Positions 10,806-18,999 of a DNA stretch of 64,000 nt are shown piece after piece; the first letter of the stretch is position 1, and each line of letters opens with the position of its first letter. The stretch comes from Rubrivivax gelatinosus. Lineage in GTDB: Bacteria; Pseudomonadota; Gammaproteobacteria; Burkholderiales; Burkholderiaceae_C. The translations under genes were made by a program, and so were the position numbers. Below the pieces are notes generated by a model that saw only the letters and a list, made by a program, of their open reading frames with translations, was not told the origin of the DNA and searched no databases. The stretch is from positions 1 to 64,000 of the forward strand of contig NZ_SLXD01000018.1 in assembly GCF_004340905.1 (NCBI RefSeq), given 5' to 3'.

Positions 10806-11902
10806 CAGGCGGTCTCCGGGAGTTCGGCCAGCCGGTGTTCGGCGATGCGGCACTGGCCACGCGCCAGGCCGGCGTCGCCGCAGTCGGCGAGCGCGGCGGG
10901 GCGCAGCGCTTCGAGGTCGCGTGCGGCCAGCCCGGCCTCGATCCGGGCCGACAGCACGCGGTTGAAGAAGCAGCCGCCGGCCAGCGCGACGCGGCGCAGG
11001 CCGTGGGCGGCGCAGGCCGCGGCGGCGGCCTCGACCAGGCCGTCGGCCAGCGCGCGGTGGAACAGCGCCGCGCCGCGTGCGGCCTGACCTTCGGCGCCGA
11101 GCTCGACCAGGCGCGCGGCGACCGGGCGCAGGTCGACCACGCCGTCCTGCACGACGGCGGCGACGGTCTCGCCGTCGTCGCCGTAGGCGGCGGCCAGGCC
11201 TTCGAGCGCCATCGCGGCCTCGGCTTCGTGCGCCTGGCGCACCGACACGCCCAGCAGCCCGGCGGCGGCGTCGAACCAGCGGCCGGCGCTGCTCGTCGGC
11301 GGGCAGTTCAAGCCACGCTTGAGCAGGCCGAAAACGGCGCGTGCGGCGGTCTCGCCGACGACCGGGCCCAGGCGCTCCTCGATCTCGGCGCACCGGCCCA
11401 GCGCGTGCAGCGCCGCGGCGGCCATGCGCCAGGGCTCCTGCGCCGCGCGGTCGCCGCCGGGCAGCGCCAGCGGCAGCAGCCGGCCGAGGCGGCGGTGGCG
11501 CGCGCCGTCCAGCAACAGCACTTCGCCGCCCCAGGCGCCGCCGTCGTCGCCGAGGCCGAAACCGTCGAGCGCGAGGCCGATCACCGGCGCGTCCAGGCCG
11601 TGTTCGGCCGTCACCGCGGCGACGTGCGCGGCGTGGTGCTGCACGCCGATCGCCGGCACGCCGAGTTCGGCGGCCAGCGCCAGCGCGAGGCGTGTGCTGT
11701 GGAAGTCGGGGTGCAGGTCGTGCGCGACGGCGTCGACGCGGCCGTGCACGCTGTCCAGCAGCGCACTGACCGAGGCTTCGAGCGCGACGCAGGCCTCGGG
11801 CGTGCCCAGGTCGCCGTGCATCGCCGAGGCCGTGAAGCGGCCGTCGACCGAGAGCCCGGCGACGTTCTTCAAGAACGCCCCTGTGGCCAGGACGCAGCTC
11901 AT
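10805..11902 (-). CDS. hypF: Short HypF: carbamoyltransferase domain only
   Basis: HypF makes carbamoyl-adenylate and transfers the carbamoyl group to HypE. Full-length HypF is about 750 residues; this gene encodes 365, matching only the C-terminal Kae1/TsaD-like domain. The metal-binding motif HHAAH is at 89-93, and GGCFFNRVL lies near the C-terminus. The acylphosphatase domain, the Cys4 zinc fingers and the YrdC-like domain are absent. The start MSCVLATGAFLKN overlaps the hypB stop as ATGA, so this is a tidy gene, not a fragment. A truncated, functional HypF1 is known in Cupriavidus necator, so activity is plausible. Confidence 0.88.
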   Translation of the reverse strand: MSCVLATGAFLKNVAGLSVDGRFTASAMHGDLGTPEACVALEASVSALLDSVHGRVDAVAHDLHPDFHSTRLALALAAELGVPAIGVQHHAAHVAAVTAEHGLDAPVIGLALDGFGLGDDGGAWGGEVLLLDGARHRRLGRLLPLALPGGDRAAQEPWRMAAAALHALGRCAEIEERLGPVVGETAARAVFGLLKRGLNCPPTSSAGRWFDAAAGLLGVSVRQAHEAEAAMALEGLAAAYGDDGETVAAVVQDGVVDLRPVAARLVELGAEGQAARGAALFHRALADGLVEAAAAACAAHGLRRVALAGGCFFNRVLSARIEAGLAARDLEALRPAALADCGDAGLARGQCRIAEHRLAELPETA

Positions 11903-12849
11903 CCGGGCTGCCCGCCGAGTGCGCGCACCTGGGCTTCCAGCGCGGCGATGCGTTCCTTCAGCGCGGTCTCGCCGTCGGCCGCGGCCGGCAGCGCCGGTTG
12001 CGGCGCCAGGTGCAGCAGCCAGGACAGCCAGGCGTCCAGCCCTTCGCCGCTGCGCGCCGAGACCTGCAGCACCTCGATCGCCGGGTTCACGCGGCGCGCG
12101 TATTCGATGCAGCGCTGCACGTCGAAGTCCAGGTGCGGCAGCAGGTCGATCTTGTTGAGCACCATCAGCCGTGCGGCGGCGAACATGTCGGGGTACTTCA
12201 GCGGCTTGTCCTCGCCTTCGGTGACCGAGAGGATGGCCACCTTGGCCGCTTCGCCCAGGTCCCACAGCGCCGGGCAGACGAGGTTGCCGACGTTCTCGAT
12301 GAACAGCAGGCGCTCGGCGTGGGCGTGGCCGTGGTCGTCGTCGTGATGGTGGTGACCGTGCTCGTGATGGTCGTGGTGGTCGTGATGGTGGTGCAGCGGC
12401 AGGCGCTCGAAGGCCGCGGCGACCATCGGTGCGTCGAGGTGGCAGCCCTTGCCGGTGTTGACCTGCACCGCCGGCGCGCCGGTGGCGCGGATGCGGTCGG
12501 CGTCGTTCGAGGTCTGCTGGTCGCCTTCGATGACCGCGACCTCGACGCCGGGCGCGCGCCGGCGCAGCGCCGCTATCGTCGCGCACAGCAGCGTCGTCTT
12601 GCCCGAGCCCGGGCTGGACACCAGGTTCAGCGCCGTGACGCCGTGGGCGACGAAGTGCGCGCGGTTGCGCGCCGCGACGCGGTCGTTGGCGCCGAGCACG
12701 TCGGCTTCCAGCTTGATCGCGCGTTCGGCGCTCAGCCCCGGCACCGAGACGCGCGCGGCGTTGGCGCCGAAGTCCAGGTCGCCGTTCGGCGCGGCGGCGG
12801 CCGTCCGGCCTTCAGGATGCTCGCCCGAGCAGCCACACACGACACACAT
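11899..12849 (-). CDS. hypB: Hydrogenase nickel insertion GTPase HypB with internal His-rich insert
   Basis: GTPase that with HypA inserts nickel. 316 residues: N-terminal high-affinity metal motif MCVVCGCS, P-loop SSPGSGKTT (78-86), IEGDQQTSNDADRI, NTGKGCHLDA, NVGNLVCP and NKIDLLP. Unusually, the histidine-rich tract (16 His in residues 153-177) is inside the GTPase domain, between GCHLDAPMVAAAFERL and LLFIENVGNLVCP. It is normally near the N-terminus, right after the CxxCGC motif. A C-terminal helix (KERIAALEAQVRAL) could form a coiled coil. Lies 18 bp after hypA. Confidence 0.94.
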   Translation of the reverse strand: MCVVCGCSGEHPEGRTAAAAPNGDLDFGANAARVSVPGLSAERAIKLEADVLGANDRVAARNRAHFVAHGVTALNLVSSPGSGKTTLLCATIAALRRRAPGVEVAVIEGDQQTSNDADRIRATGAPAVQVNTGKGCHLDAPMVAAAFERLPLHHHHDHHDHHEHGHHHHDDDHGHAHAERLLFIENVGNLVCPALWDLGEAAKVAILSVTEGEDKPLKYPDMFAAARLMVLNKIDLLPHLDFDVQRCIEYARRVNPAIEVLQVSARSGEGLDAWLSWLLHLAPQPALPAAADGETALKERIAALEAQVRALGGQPG

Positions 12850-12867
12850 CCGTCTCTCCTTCGTTGT

Positions 12868-13209
12868 TCAGGCCACGATGAGGTCCACGACCTTCAACTC
12901 GGTGCCTCCGGTGACTTGCAGCTTGTAGCCGCCGCACAGCGGGCAGGCATCGCCACGCGCGGCGATCTCGACGCCGGTGCCGCAGTCCAGGCACCAGGCC
13001 TGGCCGGGCGGCTCGTCGATCTCGATGCGTGCGCCGGCCAGCCTGGTGCCCGGCGCCATCGCTTCGAGCGCGAACCGCAGCGCACGCACCTCGACGCCGG
13101 CCAGCGCCGGGGCCGACAGGCGCAGCACGGTGACCCGCTCGAAGGCTTCGCGTTCGGCGCAGTCCTCGACGATGCGCACGATGCCGCCGGCCAGGCTCAT
13201 CTCATGCAT
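12868..13209 (-). CDS. hypA: Hydrogenase nickel metallochaperone HypA
   Basis: Nickel donor working with HypB. 113 residues. The N-terminus MHEMSL carries the Ni-binding MHE motif, which fixes the start at 13209. The zinc site is CLDCGTG...CPLCGG (two CxxC pairs). The first 8 bases overlap the end of hupK. Confidence 0.95.
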   Translation of the reverse strand: MHEMSLAGGIVRIVEDCAEREAFERVTVLRLSAPALAGVEVRALRFALEAMAPGTRLAGARIEIDEPPGQAWCLDCGTGVEIAARGDACPLCGGYKLQVTGGTELKVVDLIVA

Positions 13210-14254
13210 CGGCGGTTTCCTCGTTCATCGGCCGGCAGCGTACCGGCACGCAGGGGTCGAAGGCGTCGGCCAGCAGTTCGGCTCCGGCGACGTCGTCGGG
13301 GGCCAGCGCCTGCAACGTGCGCGCCAGCACGCCCTCGGGGTGGAAGTTCCACTCGGTCGGCGCCAGCACGCGGTAGTCGGCGACGCGCCAGCCGGCGGCG
13401 GCGGGTTCGACCCGCACGCGGTGCACCAGCAGCCCGCGTGCGGTCTCGGCCCAGGCCAGGCCGACGCCGGGTGCCGGCGACAGCGCGCCATGCGCCAGGC
13501 GCGCGGGATCGGCGGCCAGGCGCACGAGGTCGACCAGGCGCGAGGCGATGCGGTCCCAGGCGTGGCGCGGCGCCGCGGCGCCATCGGCGGCGCGCGACCA
13601 GGGCCCCGTGTCGGGCACGCCGGCGTCCAGCCGCGGGCGCAGCGCCCAGCCCGGTTCGTCGCCGAGGCGGCGGCCGATCTCGGGCAGCGCGGCCAGCGCC
13701 AGCGGCGCGACGGCCAGTGTCGCCAGCGTGTTGGCACGGGCCTGCATCGTGCGCAGCGCCAGCGCCGTGGGCGAGGCGCCCGTGCGGCACCAGTCGGCCA
13801 CCGCGTCGGCGTCGACACCCTGCGTGAACCACTCGGCGGGCAGGTCCAGCCAGCGCCGCAGCCAGCCGGCCAGCGCGGCGCCGCGGCCGGCATCGTCGCC
13901 CGGCGCCCACAGCGGCGCGGCGGCGGCCAGGGCGGCGAGGGCCAGCGCGGCCGCGGGGGCGTGGCGGCGCGGCCAGTCGTGGCACAGGCGCAGCAGGTGC
14001 TCGCGTACCGTGGAGCCGAACAGCGAGACCGTTGCCGGCGCCAGCGCGTCGCCGGCTCCGGCGGCGGCGATCGCCTCGTGCGCGGCCAGCGCATGCGCCG
14101 GGGCGCACAGCGTGAACAGCGCGGCGGCGCGGCGCGGCGCTTCCTGCACCGCCACGCCGTTCAAGAGCCGCGGCGCGAGTTCGGCGCGCGTGCTGGCCAC
14201 CGCCGGCCGGCGGCCGGGGCGCAGTTCGACTTGGCCGGCGAGATCGGCCGTCAT
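13202..14254 (-). CDS. hupK: Hydrogenase assembly scaffold HupK/HoxV
   Basis: HupK proteins resemble the hydrogenase large subunit and are thought to hold the Fe(CN)2CO unit during assembly of oxygen-tolerant enzymes. 350 residues, very Ala-rich. The C-terminal region VLAPTEWNFHPEGVLARTLQAL followed by DAFDPCVPVRC resembles the end of large subunits (TxWNfsPrD...DPCxxC) but lacks the last His and the N-terminal CxxC pair. The start overlaps the hupJ stop as ATGA. Confidence 0.87.
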   Translation of the reverse strand: MTADLAGQVELRPGRRPAVASTRAELAPRLLNGVAVQEAPRRAAALFTLCAPAHALAAHEAIAAAGAGDALAPATVSLFGSTVREHLLRLCHDWPRRHAPAAALALAALAAAAPLWAPGDDAGRGAALAGWLRRWLDLPAEWFTQGVDADAVADWCRTGASPTALALRTMQARANTLATLAVAPLALAALPEIGRRLGDEPGWALRPRLDAGVPDTGPWSRAADGAAAPRHAWDRIASRLVDLVRLAADPARLAHGALSPAPGVGLAWAETARGLLVHRVRVEPAAAGWRVADYRVLAPTEWNFHPEGVLARTLQALAPDDVAGAELLADAFDPCVPVRCRPMNEETADA

Positions 14255-14715
14255 GCGCCGCGCCCGAAGAGGAAACCGCGCCGCGACGGCACCGGCTCGC
14301 GCGCCGGCGGGGGCGGCACCGGCGCCGGCCGCAGCAGCGCGAGCAGCTCGCGTGCGGTGGCCACCGCCGCCGCCTGGTCGGCGAACTCCTGCACCGGCGA
14401 GAACAGCGAGCAGGCTTCGTAGCCGCCGCAGCTTGGTTCGTGCGCGCCGATGAACTCGAAGACCCGGCCGCCGAACTCGCGATCGGCCTTGGCACCGACG
14501 GCCAGCGCCGCACCGGCCGGCAGGCGCACGAGGTTCATGAACCAGGGTGTCAGCAGCACGCCGACGGCGGCTTCGCCGTCGTCACCCGTGTGCGGCGCGA
14601 AGCCCACGGCCTGCACCGCCAGCCGCGGGTTCAGGAAGGGCAGGCCGCGCATGCGTGTCGCCGCGATCTCGCCGAACGCGGCTTCGAGCGCGGCCACACG
14701 CGCCATCGGTGTCAC
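14251..14715 (-). CDS. hupJ: Hydrogenase assembly protein HupJ (HybE/HoxT family)
   Basis: 154 residues with the family core TPWFMNLVRLP, FIGAHEPSCGGYEACSLFSPVQEFADQAAA and a C-terminal proline/arginine-rich tail ending RGFLFGRGA. HybE-family proteins help maturation or Tat-dependent export of the small subunit. Start: GTG 14715 gives a GTGA overlap with hupI; an ATG at 14706 three codons inside is the alternative. Confidence 0.85.
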   Translation of the reverse strand: MTPMARVAALEAAFGEIAATRMRGLPFLNPRLAVQAVGFAPHTGDDGEAAVGVLLTPWFMNLVRLPAGAALAVGAKADREFGGRVFEFIGAHEPSCGGYEACSLFSPVQEFADQAAAVATARELLALLRPAPVPPPPAREPVPSRRGFLFGRGA

Positions 14716-14951
14716 CCGGCGGCTCCGTCGTCGGCCAGCACCATGAACTGCTCGGCGTCGCCGTCGCACTGCGGGCAGCGCCAGTGCGCGGGCAGCTCGG
14801 CGAAGGGCACGCCGGGCGGGATCTGCCAGGTGGCGTCGCCTTCGGCCGGGTCGTAGACCCACCAGCAGATCTTGCATTCCAGCCGCGCGCCGGCCGGCAG
14901 GCGGCTGCGGTCGCCGAGGTAGCTGCCCTCGAAACGCGCCTCTGTGCTCAT
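14712..14951 (-). CDS. hupI: Rubredoxin-type hydrogenase protein HupI/HoxR
   Basis: 79-residue rubredoxin. Iron ligands in CKICWWVYDP and CPQC, with the usual GDATWQIPPGVPFAELPAHWRCPQC spacing. HoxR-type rubredoxins are needed for hydrogenase assembly under oxygen in relatives. Start ATG 14951 overlaps the hupH stop as ATGA. Confidence 0.93.
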   Translation of the reverse strand: MSTEARFEGSYLGDRSRLPAGARLECKICWWVYDPAEGDATWQIPPGVPFAELPAHWRCPQCDGDAEQFMVLADDGAAG

Positions 14952-15823
14952 CCCTGCGCCACCCACTGCAGCACCTCGTCCAGGCGCTCGGCCGAGTCGG
15001 CCAGGTCCTCGGGCGCGGCGCAGGCGACCTCGGGGATGGCGCAGACCTCGACCGAGTTCAGGATCACCTTGTCCTGCGAGTTGTAGTAGACGACGCGCCA
15101 GGTGTTGGGCACGCGCGTGTCGGTGATGCGGCAGTTGCCGTAGCCGCGCGAGAGCACGACGACGCGGCCGGTGCCGATCTGGTAGTCCATGAAGCCGATG
15201 TCCTCGGGCGACAGCGGCAGCAGCGTCAGGTTGACGACGTGCGCCGGCTGCCCGGCGCGCCACTGGTGGCGCTGCTCGGCGAGCTCGGTGAGGATGGACT
15301 GCGCGTTCATCACGCCCGGCGGCGGCGCCATCGGCTCGGGGGCCGGGCTGGCGCCGTCCTCGCGCGCGGCACGCAGCAGCACGGCGGGCACCGGGCCGCA
15401 TTCGATCGTGTCGGCGACCTGGCCGTCGGCCAGCACTTCGACGACGCGCCAGACGCCGGCGAACACCGATTCCTGCACCTGCACGAGCGGCCGGCCGTCG
15501 TCGCCCAGCACCTGAGCGCTGACTTCGCCTTCGCCGAGCACCTGGTGCACCAGCGCCAGGTCGTCGGGCGACAGGCCGGCCAGCGACACCGGCGCCGGCG
15601 TCTCGCCGCGCGTGCAGGCCTGCACTGCGGCCAGCGCCTGATGCAGCGCGGCGACGGCGGCGTCGTGGCCGCCCAGCTGCTCGGGCTCGGGCAGGCGCGG
15701 CGCCTGGTAGGTGGCCATGCCCTGCGGCATCTCCAGGTAGTCCAGGCCGTCGTCCTCGTGGCTGCCGGGGCCGGCGGCGACGAGCGGGATCGGGAAGGGG
15801 CGGGGGCTGATCGGGGCGTTCAT
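14948..15823 (-). CDS. hupH: Hydrogenase expression/formation protein HupH/HoxQ
   Basis: 291 residues. The family C-terminal block is clear: ILTELAEQRHQWRAGQPAHV, LSPEDIGFMDYQIGTGRV, LSRGYGNCRITDTRVPNTWRVVYYNSQDKVILNSVEV. HoxQ-type proteins bind the small-subunit precursor with HoxO. 21 bp downstream of hupG. Confidence 0.9.
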   Translation of the reverse strand: MNAPISPRPFPIPLVAAGPGSHEDDGLDYLEMPQGMATYQAPRLPEPEQLGGHDAAVAALHQALAAVQACTRGETPAPVSLAGLSPDDLALVHQVLGEGEVSAQVLGDDGRPLVQVQESVFAGVWRVVEVLADGQVADTIECGPVPAVLLRAAREDGASPAPEPMAPPPGVMNAQSILTELAEQRHQWRAGQPAHVVNLTLLPLSPEDIGFMDYQIGTGRVVVLSRGYGNCRITDTRVPNTWRVVYYNSQDKVILNSVEVCAIPEVACAAPEDLADSAERLDEVLQWVAQG

Positions 15824-15844
15824 CGAGCGGCTTTCGGGCGGGAC

Positions 15845-16291
15845 TCAGTGGCAACCGGGGCCGGCGTCGGCGGCGGCCAGCGCGATCGGCGCGCGGCTCG
15901 TCGGCATCGCCAGCGCGGCGCCGACGCGTGCGACGAAGTCGGTCCAGTCCAGCATGCCGGCGATCGTCGTCACGTAGCGGCCGTCGCGCAGGAAGACGAG
16001 TGAGGGCCAGCGCTGGGCGCCGAAACGTGCCGCCAGGCGGTCTTCGTCGGCACGCGTCGTGACGCCGACGGTGAAGCGGCCGGGGAAGGCCGCTTGCAGC
16101 TCGGGCAGCACGACGGCGACATCGACGCCTTCGGGGAAACGCACCGGGTCGCCGTGGAAGAACAGCACGCGGTCGCCGTCGCCGGCGAGAAAGGTCTCGA
16201 CCGAATCGGCCCCGACCCAGGTCGCGCCGTGGCGCTCGACGAGGCGGGCGACGAGCGGCGCGGCGCCGTCGGCAGGGGAGGAGTGGCTCAT
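15845..16291 (-). CDS. hupG: Hydrogenase small-subunit chaperone HupG/HoxO (HyaE family)
   Basis: 148 residues with a thioredoxin-like fold but no CxxC: DRVLFFHGDPVRFPEGVDVAVVLPEL and FGAQRWPSLVFLRDGRYV are typical of HyaE/HoxO. Known family members bind the Tat signal of HupS. A short His/Cys end (GPGCH) is present. Start ATG 16291 overlaps the hupF stop as ATGA. Confidence 0.88.
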   Translation of the reverse strand: MSHSSPADGAAPLVARLVERHGATWVGADSVETFLAGDGDRVLFFHGDPVRFPEGVDVAVVLPELQAAFPGRFTVGVTTRADEDRLAARFGAQRWPSLVFLRDGRYVTTIAGMLDWTDFVARVGAALAMPTSRAPIALAAADAGPGCH

Positions 16292-16632
16292 CGGGTGTCG
16301 GCGCCGTCGGCGCTGGGAGGGGTGGGGGAAGCGCCACCGGTCAGGGCGGCGAGCTGGGCGGCGTCCATCGCCGAAGGCAGCACGAAGCCGGCCGCGCTGT
16401 CGGCCGGGCCGCCGCCCAGCGCGTGTTCGAGCAGGTCCAGCGTCGCGTCGACTTCGGCGGCGCGTGCGGCGTCGATGCGCTCGCGCGCGCTGTCCAGGAA
16501 CACCAGCAGCCAGTCGCCGGGCGCGACCTCGCCGACCAGCGCGGTCTCGACCGGCTGCGTGCGGCCGCGGCCGGCGACGATCGCGCGGCCGGGCGTCACC
16601 GACAGCACCTGCATAGCCACACCGAGGCACAT
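16288..16632 (-). CDS. hupF: HypC-family chaperone HupF/HoxL
   Basis: 114 residues, starting MCLGVAMQV with Cys2 as in HypC, then a C-terminal extension of about 40 residues not found in HypC. HoxL/HupF is specific to oxygen-tolerant membrane hydrogenases and protects or delivers the Fe cofactor. The ATG overlaps the hupD stop by one base (TGATG). Confidence 0.9.
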   Translation of the reverse strand: MCLGVAMQVLSVTPGRAIVAGRGRTQPVETALVGEVAPGDWLLVFLDSARERIDAARAAEVDATLDLLEHALGGGPADSAAGFVLPSAMDAAQLAALTGGASPTPPSADGADTR

Positions 16633-17294
16633 CAGCCGGCCTCCGGCATGAAACGCGCGTCGCCGACGCGGCAGGCCTCGTCCTCGGACGGGCGGCCGGC
16701 CTCGTAGGCGGCGAGTGCGATCGTCGCCTGGCTGACGGCGTCGTCGCCCGAGGGCGGCGCCAGCCGCGGCCTGGGGTCGGCGCCCCACCGGCGCAGCGTG
16801 TCGACGCCCAGCGCCAGCGCGTCTTCCAGCGCCAGCTTGATGCGCGGGCGCAGGCTGCCGCCGTAGTCCTCCAGCTCCTCGGGCTGGCAGCCGATCAGCA
16901 GCACCGACTGCGGGTAGCGCCCGGTCAGCGTGGCCAGCGACAGCACCTCCTGGAAGCCGGTCTGGTGCAGGCTCATCTTCTTGGCGCCCATGAAACGCGG
17001 CACGTCCTCGTTCTCGATCAGCTTCAGCGTGCCGGGTTCGAGGCCGTAGTCGATGGCGTCGAAGATCAAGAGCCGCGTCGCCTGCTGCACGTAGTGCACG
17101 AGGTACAGGCCCTGGGTGCCGCCGTCGACCAGGCTGACGTGCGGGGCGAAGGTCCAGCGCGCGTCCAGCGCCTCGACGCAGCGCACGCCGAAGCCTTCGT
17201 CGGCCCAGAGCACGTTGCCTATGCCGAGCACGACGATGGTTTCTGGGCTGTCACCCGGGGGGTGGCAGGCGCTTTCGGGCGTGAGTGATTCCAT
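16632..17294 (-). CDS. hupD: Hydrogenase maturation endopeptidase HupD/HoxM
   Basis: Nickel-checking protease that removes the C-terminal tail of HupL after His603. 220 residues; motifs LGIGNVLWADEGFGVR (with the metal-ligand Glu), VDGGTQGLYL, FDAIDYG (Asp ligand), MSLHQTGFQEVL (His ligand) and LIGCQPE. A 50-residue C-terminal extension is longer than typical HycI/HybD. ATG 17294 chosen; 22 bp after the HigA-like gene. Confidence 0.92.
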   Translation of the reverse strand: MESLTPESACHPPGDSPETIVVLGIGNVLWADEGFGVRCVEALDARWTFAPHVSLVDGGTQGLYLVHYVQQATRLLIFDAIDYGLEPGTLKLIENEDVPRFMGAKKMSLHQTGFQEVLSLATLTGRYPQSVLLIGCQPEELEDYGGSLRPRIKLALEDALALGVDTLRRWGADPRPRLAPPSGDDAVSQATIALAAYEAGRPSEDEACRVGDARFMPEAG

Positions 17295-17316
17295 GGACCT
17301 TGTCTCGTGGAGGAGT

Positions 17317-17625
17317 TCAGCGCGCGGCCAGGCCGCGGCGCAGCTGCTTCCAGGCGTGGAAGCTGTCGTAACGCGACTGCAGCGCCAGCCAGTGGCTGGC
17401 CGGCAGGCCGAAGGCCAGCGCGCAGCGGACCGCGGTGTCGGCCGACATCGCACGCTGGCCCTGCACCAGCTCGTGCAGGCGCCGGCGCGAGACGCCGAGC
17501 ACCCGCGCGGCCTGCGACTGCGACATCGCCAGCGGCCCCAGCACCTGGCGCTGCAGGAAGCGCCCCGGATGCACCGGCGCACGCGTCGGCACGCCGGCGG
17601 GCGACAGCAGCGGGCGCGGTGTCAT
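17317..17625 (-). CDS. HigA-family helix-turn-helix protein inside the hup operon
   Basis: 102 residues. VHPGRFLQRQVLGPLAMSQSQAARVLGVSRRRLHELVQGQRAMSADTA is the standard HigA antitoxin / XRE helix-turn-helix pattern (HPGxxLxxxxLxpLgxSqsxlArxlgvsrxrinelvxGxrxisadtA), ending FGLPASHWLALQSRYD. There is no HigB toxin gene on either side: hupC ends 7 bp upstream and hupD starts 22 bp downstream. The Shine-Dalgarno TGAGG overlaps the hupC stop. Function unknown; a co-opted autoregulator or hydrogenase regulator is possible but unproven. Confidence 0.85.
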   Translation of the reverse strand: MTPRPLLSPAGVPTRAPVHPGRFLQRQVLGPLAMSQSQAARVLGVSRRRLHELVQGQRAMSADTAVRCALAFGLPASHWLALQSRYDSFHAWKQLRRGLAAR

Positions 17626-17632
17626 GCCGGCC

Positions 17633-18361
17633 TCAGTCTTTAAAGGTGCGGAAGCCGGAGATCATCGTGCTGACCATGCTTTGCCGGCCCATGATGTCTT
17701 CGCGGATCGCGGCGTAGACGTGCATCAGCACGAAGATCACCATGCCCCACATGCCCAGCCGGTGCCAGGTGTGCAGGTCCTGCGACTGGCCGAACAGCGG
17801 GATCACCCAGCCGAACATGACGTCGGCCCACGAGCCGCGCCCCAGGCCCTCGCTGTAGAGCGCGAAGCCGGTGACGAACATGAAGACCGTGATCGCCAGG
17901 AAGCCGGTGACCATGCCCAGGCGCGCCAGCGGGTTGTGGCCGACGTACTGGCCCGGGCGCGGGTCGATGAACAGGTACCAGCGCACCATGCCCATCACGC
18001 CGCGCCAGTAGCCGCGGCTGAACAGCGGCAGCGTGAACAGCTCGTGCGAATGGTGGTTGCCGGCGAAGGCCCAGTACAGCCGGCCGATGAAACCGACCGC
18101 GAACACGTAGGCCGCGGCGAAGTGCGCGAAGCGGATGTAGCCCATCACGTAGTTCGCGCTGGCCTCGCCGCCCACCGAGGGCAGCGGCTTGCCGATCAGG
18201 TAGCCGGTGGCCATCAGCACGAAGACCGCTGCCGCGTTGATCCAGTGCCAGGCGCGGATCGGCGCCTCGTAGACATAGACCGCACGACGGACGACCGCAC
18301 GCTGCGCGACTTCTTCCGCGTCGCTGGGGCTCAGGCGGGTGACGCCGGATTCGATGTCCAT
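17633..18361 (-). CDS. hupC: Hydrogenase b-type cytochrome
   Basis: Membrane cytochrome b that anchors HupSL and passes electrons to the quinone pool. 242 residues with about four membrane segments (around 38-58, 85-105, 150-172, 205-222). Conserved residues include APIRAWHWINAAAVFVLMATGYLIG, RFAHFAAAYVF, the NHHSHELFTLP loop, and LHTWHRLGMWGMVIFVLMHVYAA. ATG 18361; 31 bp after hupE. Confidence 0.94.
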   Translation of the reverse strand: MDIESGVTRLSPSDAEEVAQRAVVRRAVYVYEAPIRAWHWINAAAVFVLMATGYLIGKPLPSVGGEASANYVMGYIRFAHFAAAYVFAVGFIGRLYWAFAGNHHSHELFTLPLFSRGYWRGVMGMVRWYLFIDPRPGQYVGHNPLARLGMVTGFLAITVFMFVTGFALYSEGLGRGSWADVMFGWVIPLFGQSQDLHTWHRLGMWGMVIFVLMHVYAAIREDIMGRQSMVSTMISGFRTFKD

Positions 18362-18392
18362 CGTGTCTCCTCGGTCTTGTCGTTCGAAAGGA

Positions 18393-18968
18393 TCAGGCGC
18401 GCACCAGCAGCATCAGCCCGGCGAGCGCGACGCCGCCCGACAGCGCGCGCCAGACCACCGCCGGCAGCGCCAGCAGGCGCGGCGCGGCGGCCAGGCCCAC
18501 GGCGTGCAGCGTCGCGGTGGCGGCCAGGAAACCCAGCGCGTAGCCGGCGAAGCCGCCGGCATCGGGCAGTTCGGCGCCGTGCGCCAGACCGTGCAGCGAG
18601 CCGGCCACGGCCACCATCACCAGCCCGGCCGCAGCCGGCAGGCGGCGCGCGAAGGCCAGCATCAGGCCGAGCACGACGACGCTGGCGGCGATCGCCGGTT
18701 CGACCAGTGCGTGGCCCCAGCCGGCGGCACCGGCGACCGCGCCGGCCAGCAGCGCCAGCATGAACAGCGCCGGGCCGGCCAGGCGGCGCGGGCCGGCCAG
18801 CGCGGCCGCCGACCACAGGCCGACGGCGACCATCGCCAGCAGGTGGTCCAGCCCCAGCGGGTGCACCAGGCCGGCGAACAGGCTGGTCGTGCCATGGCCG
18901 GTGTGGGCCATCGCCGGGGCGGCGGCCAGGGCGGCCGCGGCGGCCAGGAGGGTGTGCGAGCGCTTCAT
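18393..18968 (-). CDS. hupE: HupE/UreJ family nickel permease
   Basis: 191 residues. Cleavable signal (MKRSHTLLAAAAALAAAPAMA), then mature HTGHG and six predicted membrane helices. The family motif HPLGLDHLLAMVAVGLW is present in the first segment and SLHGLAHGAELP in the fourth. Known members transport Ni2+. It lies directly between hupL and hupC, whereas in Rhizobium hupE follows hupD. Confidence 0.92.
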   Translation of the reverse strand: MKRSHTLLAAAAALAAAPAMAHTGHGTTSLFAGLVHPLGLDHLLAMVAVGLWSAAALAGPRRLAGPALFMLALLAGAVAGAAGWGHALVEPAIAASVVVLGLMLAFARRLPAAAGLVMVAVAGSLHGLAHGAELPDAGGFAGYALGFLAATATLHAVGLAAAPRLLALPAVVWRALSGGVALAGLMLLVRA

Positions 18969-18999
18969 CTCGAGAGTCCTTTGGGTTTCGGCCCGGTTG

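Noticed and set aside
12319..12393. Simple-sequence repeat (CAT/GTG-rich) in the DNA of hypB taken as a microsatellite
   Set aside because: It encodes the His-rich nickel tract with mixed Asp/Glu/Gly codons; it is a coding feature, not a neutral repeat.
14251..14877. Longer hupJ start at 14877
   Set aside because: The extra 54 residues are an Arg-rich shadow of hupI; GTG 14715 or ATG 14706 fits the operon's overlaps.
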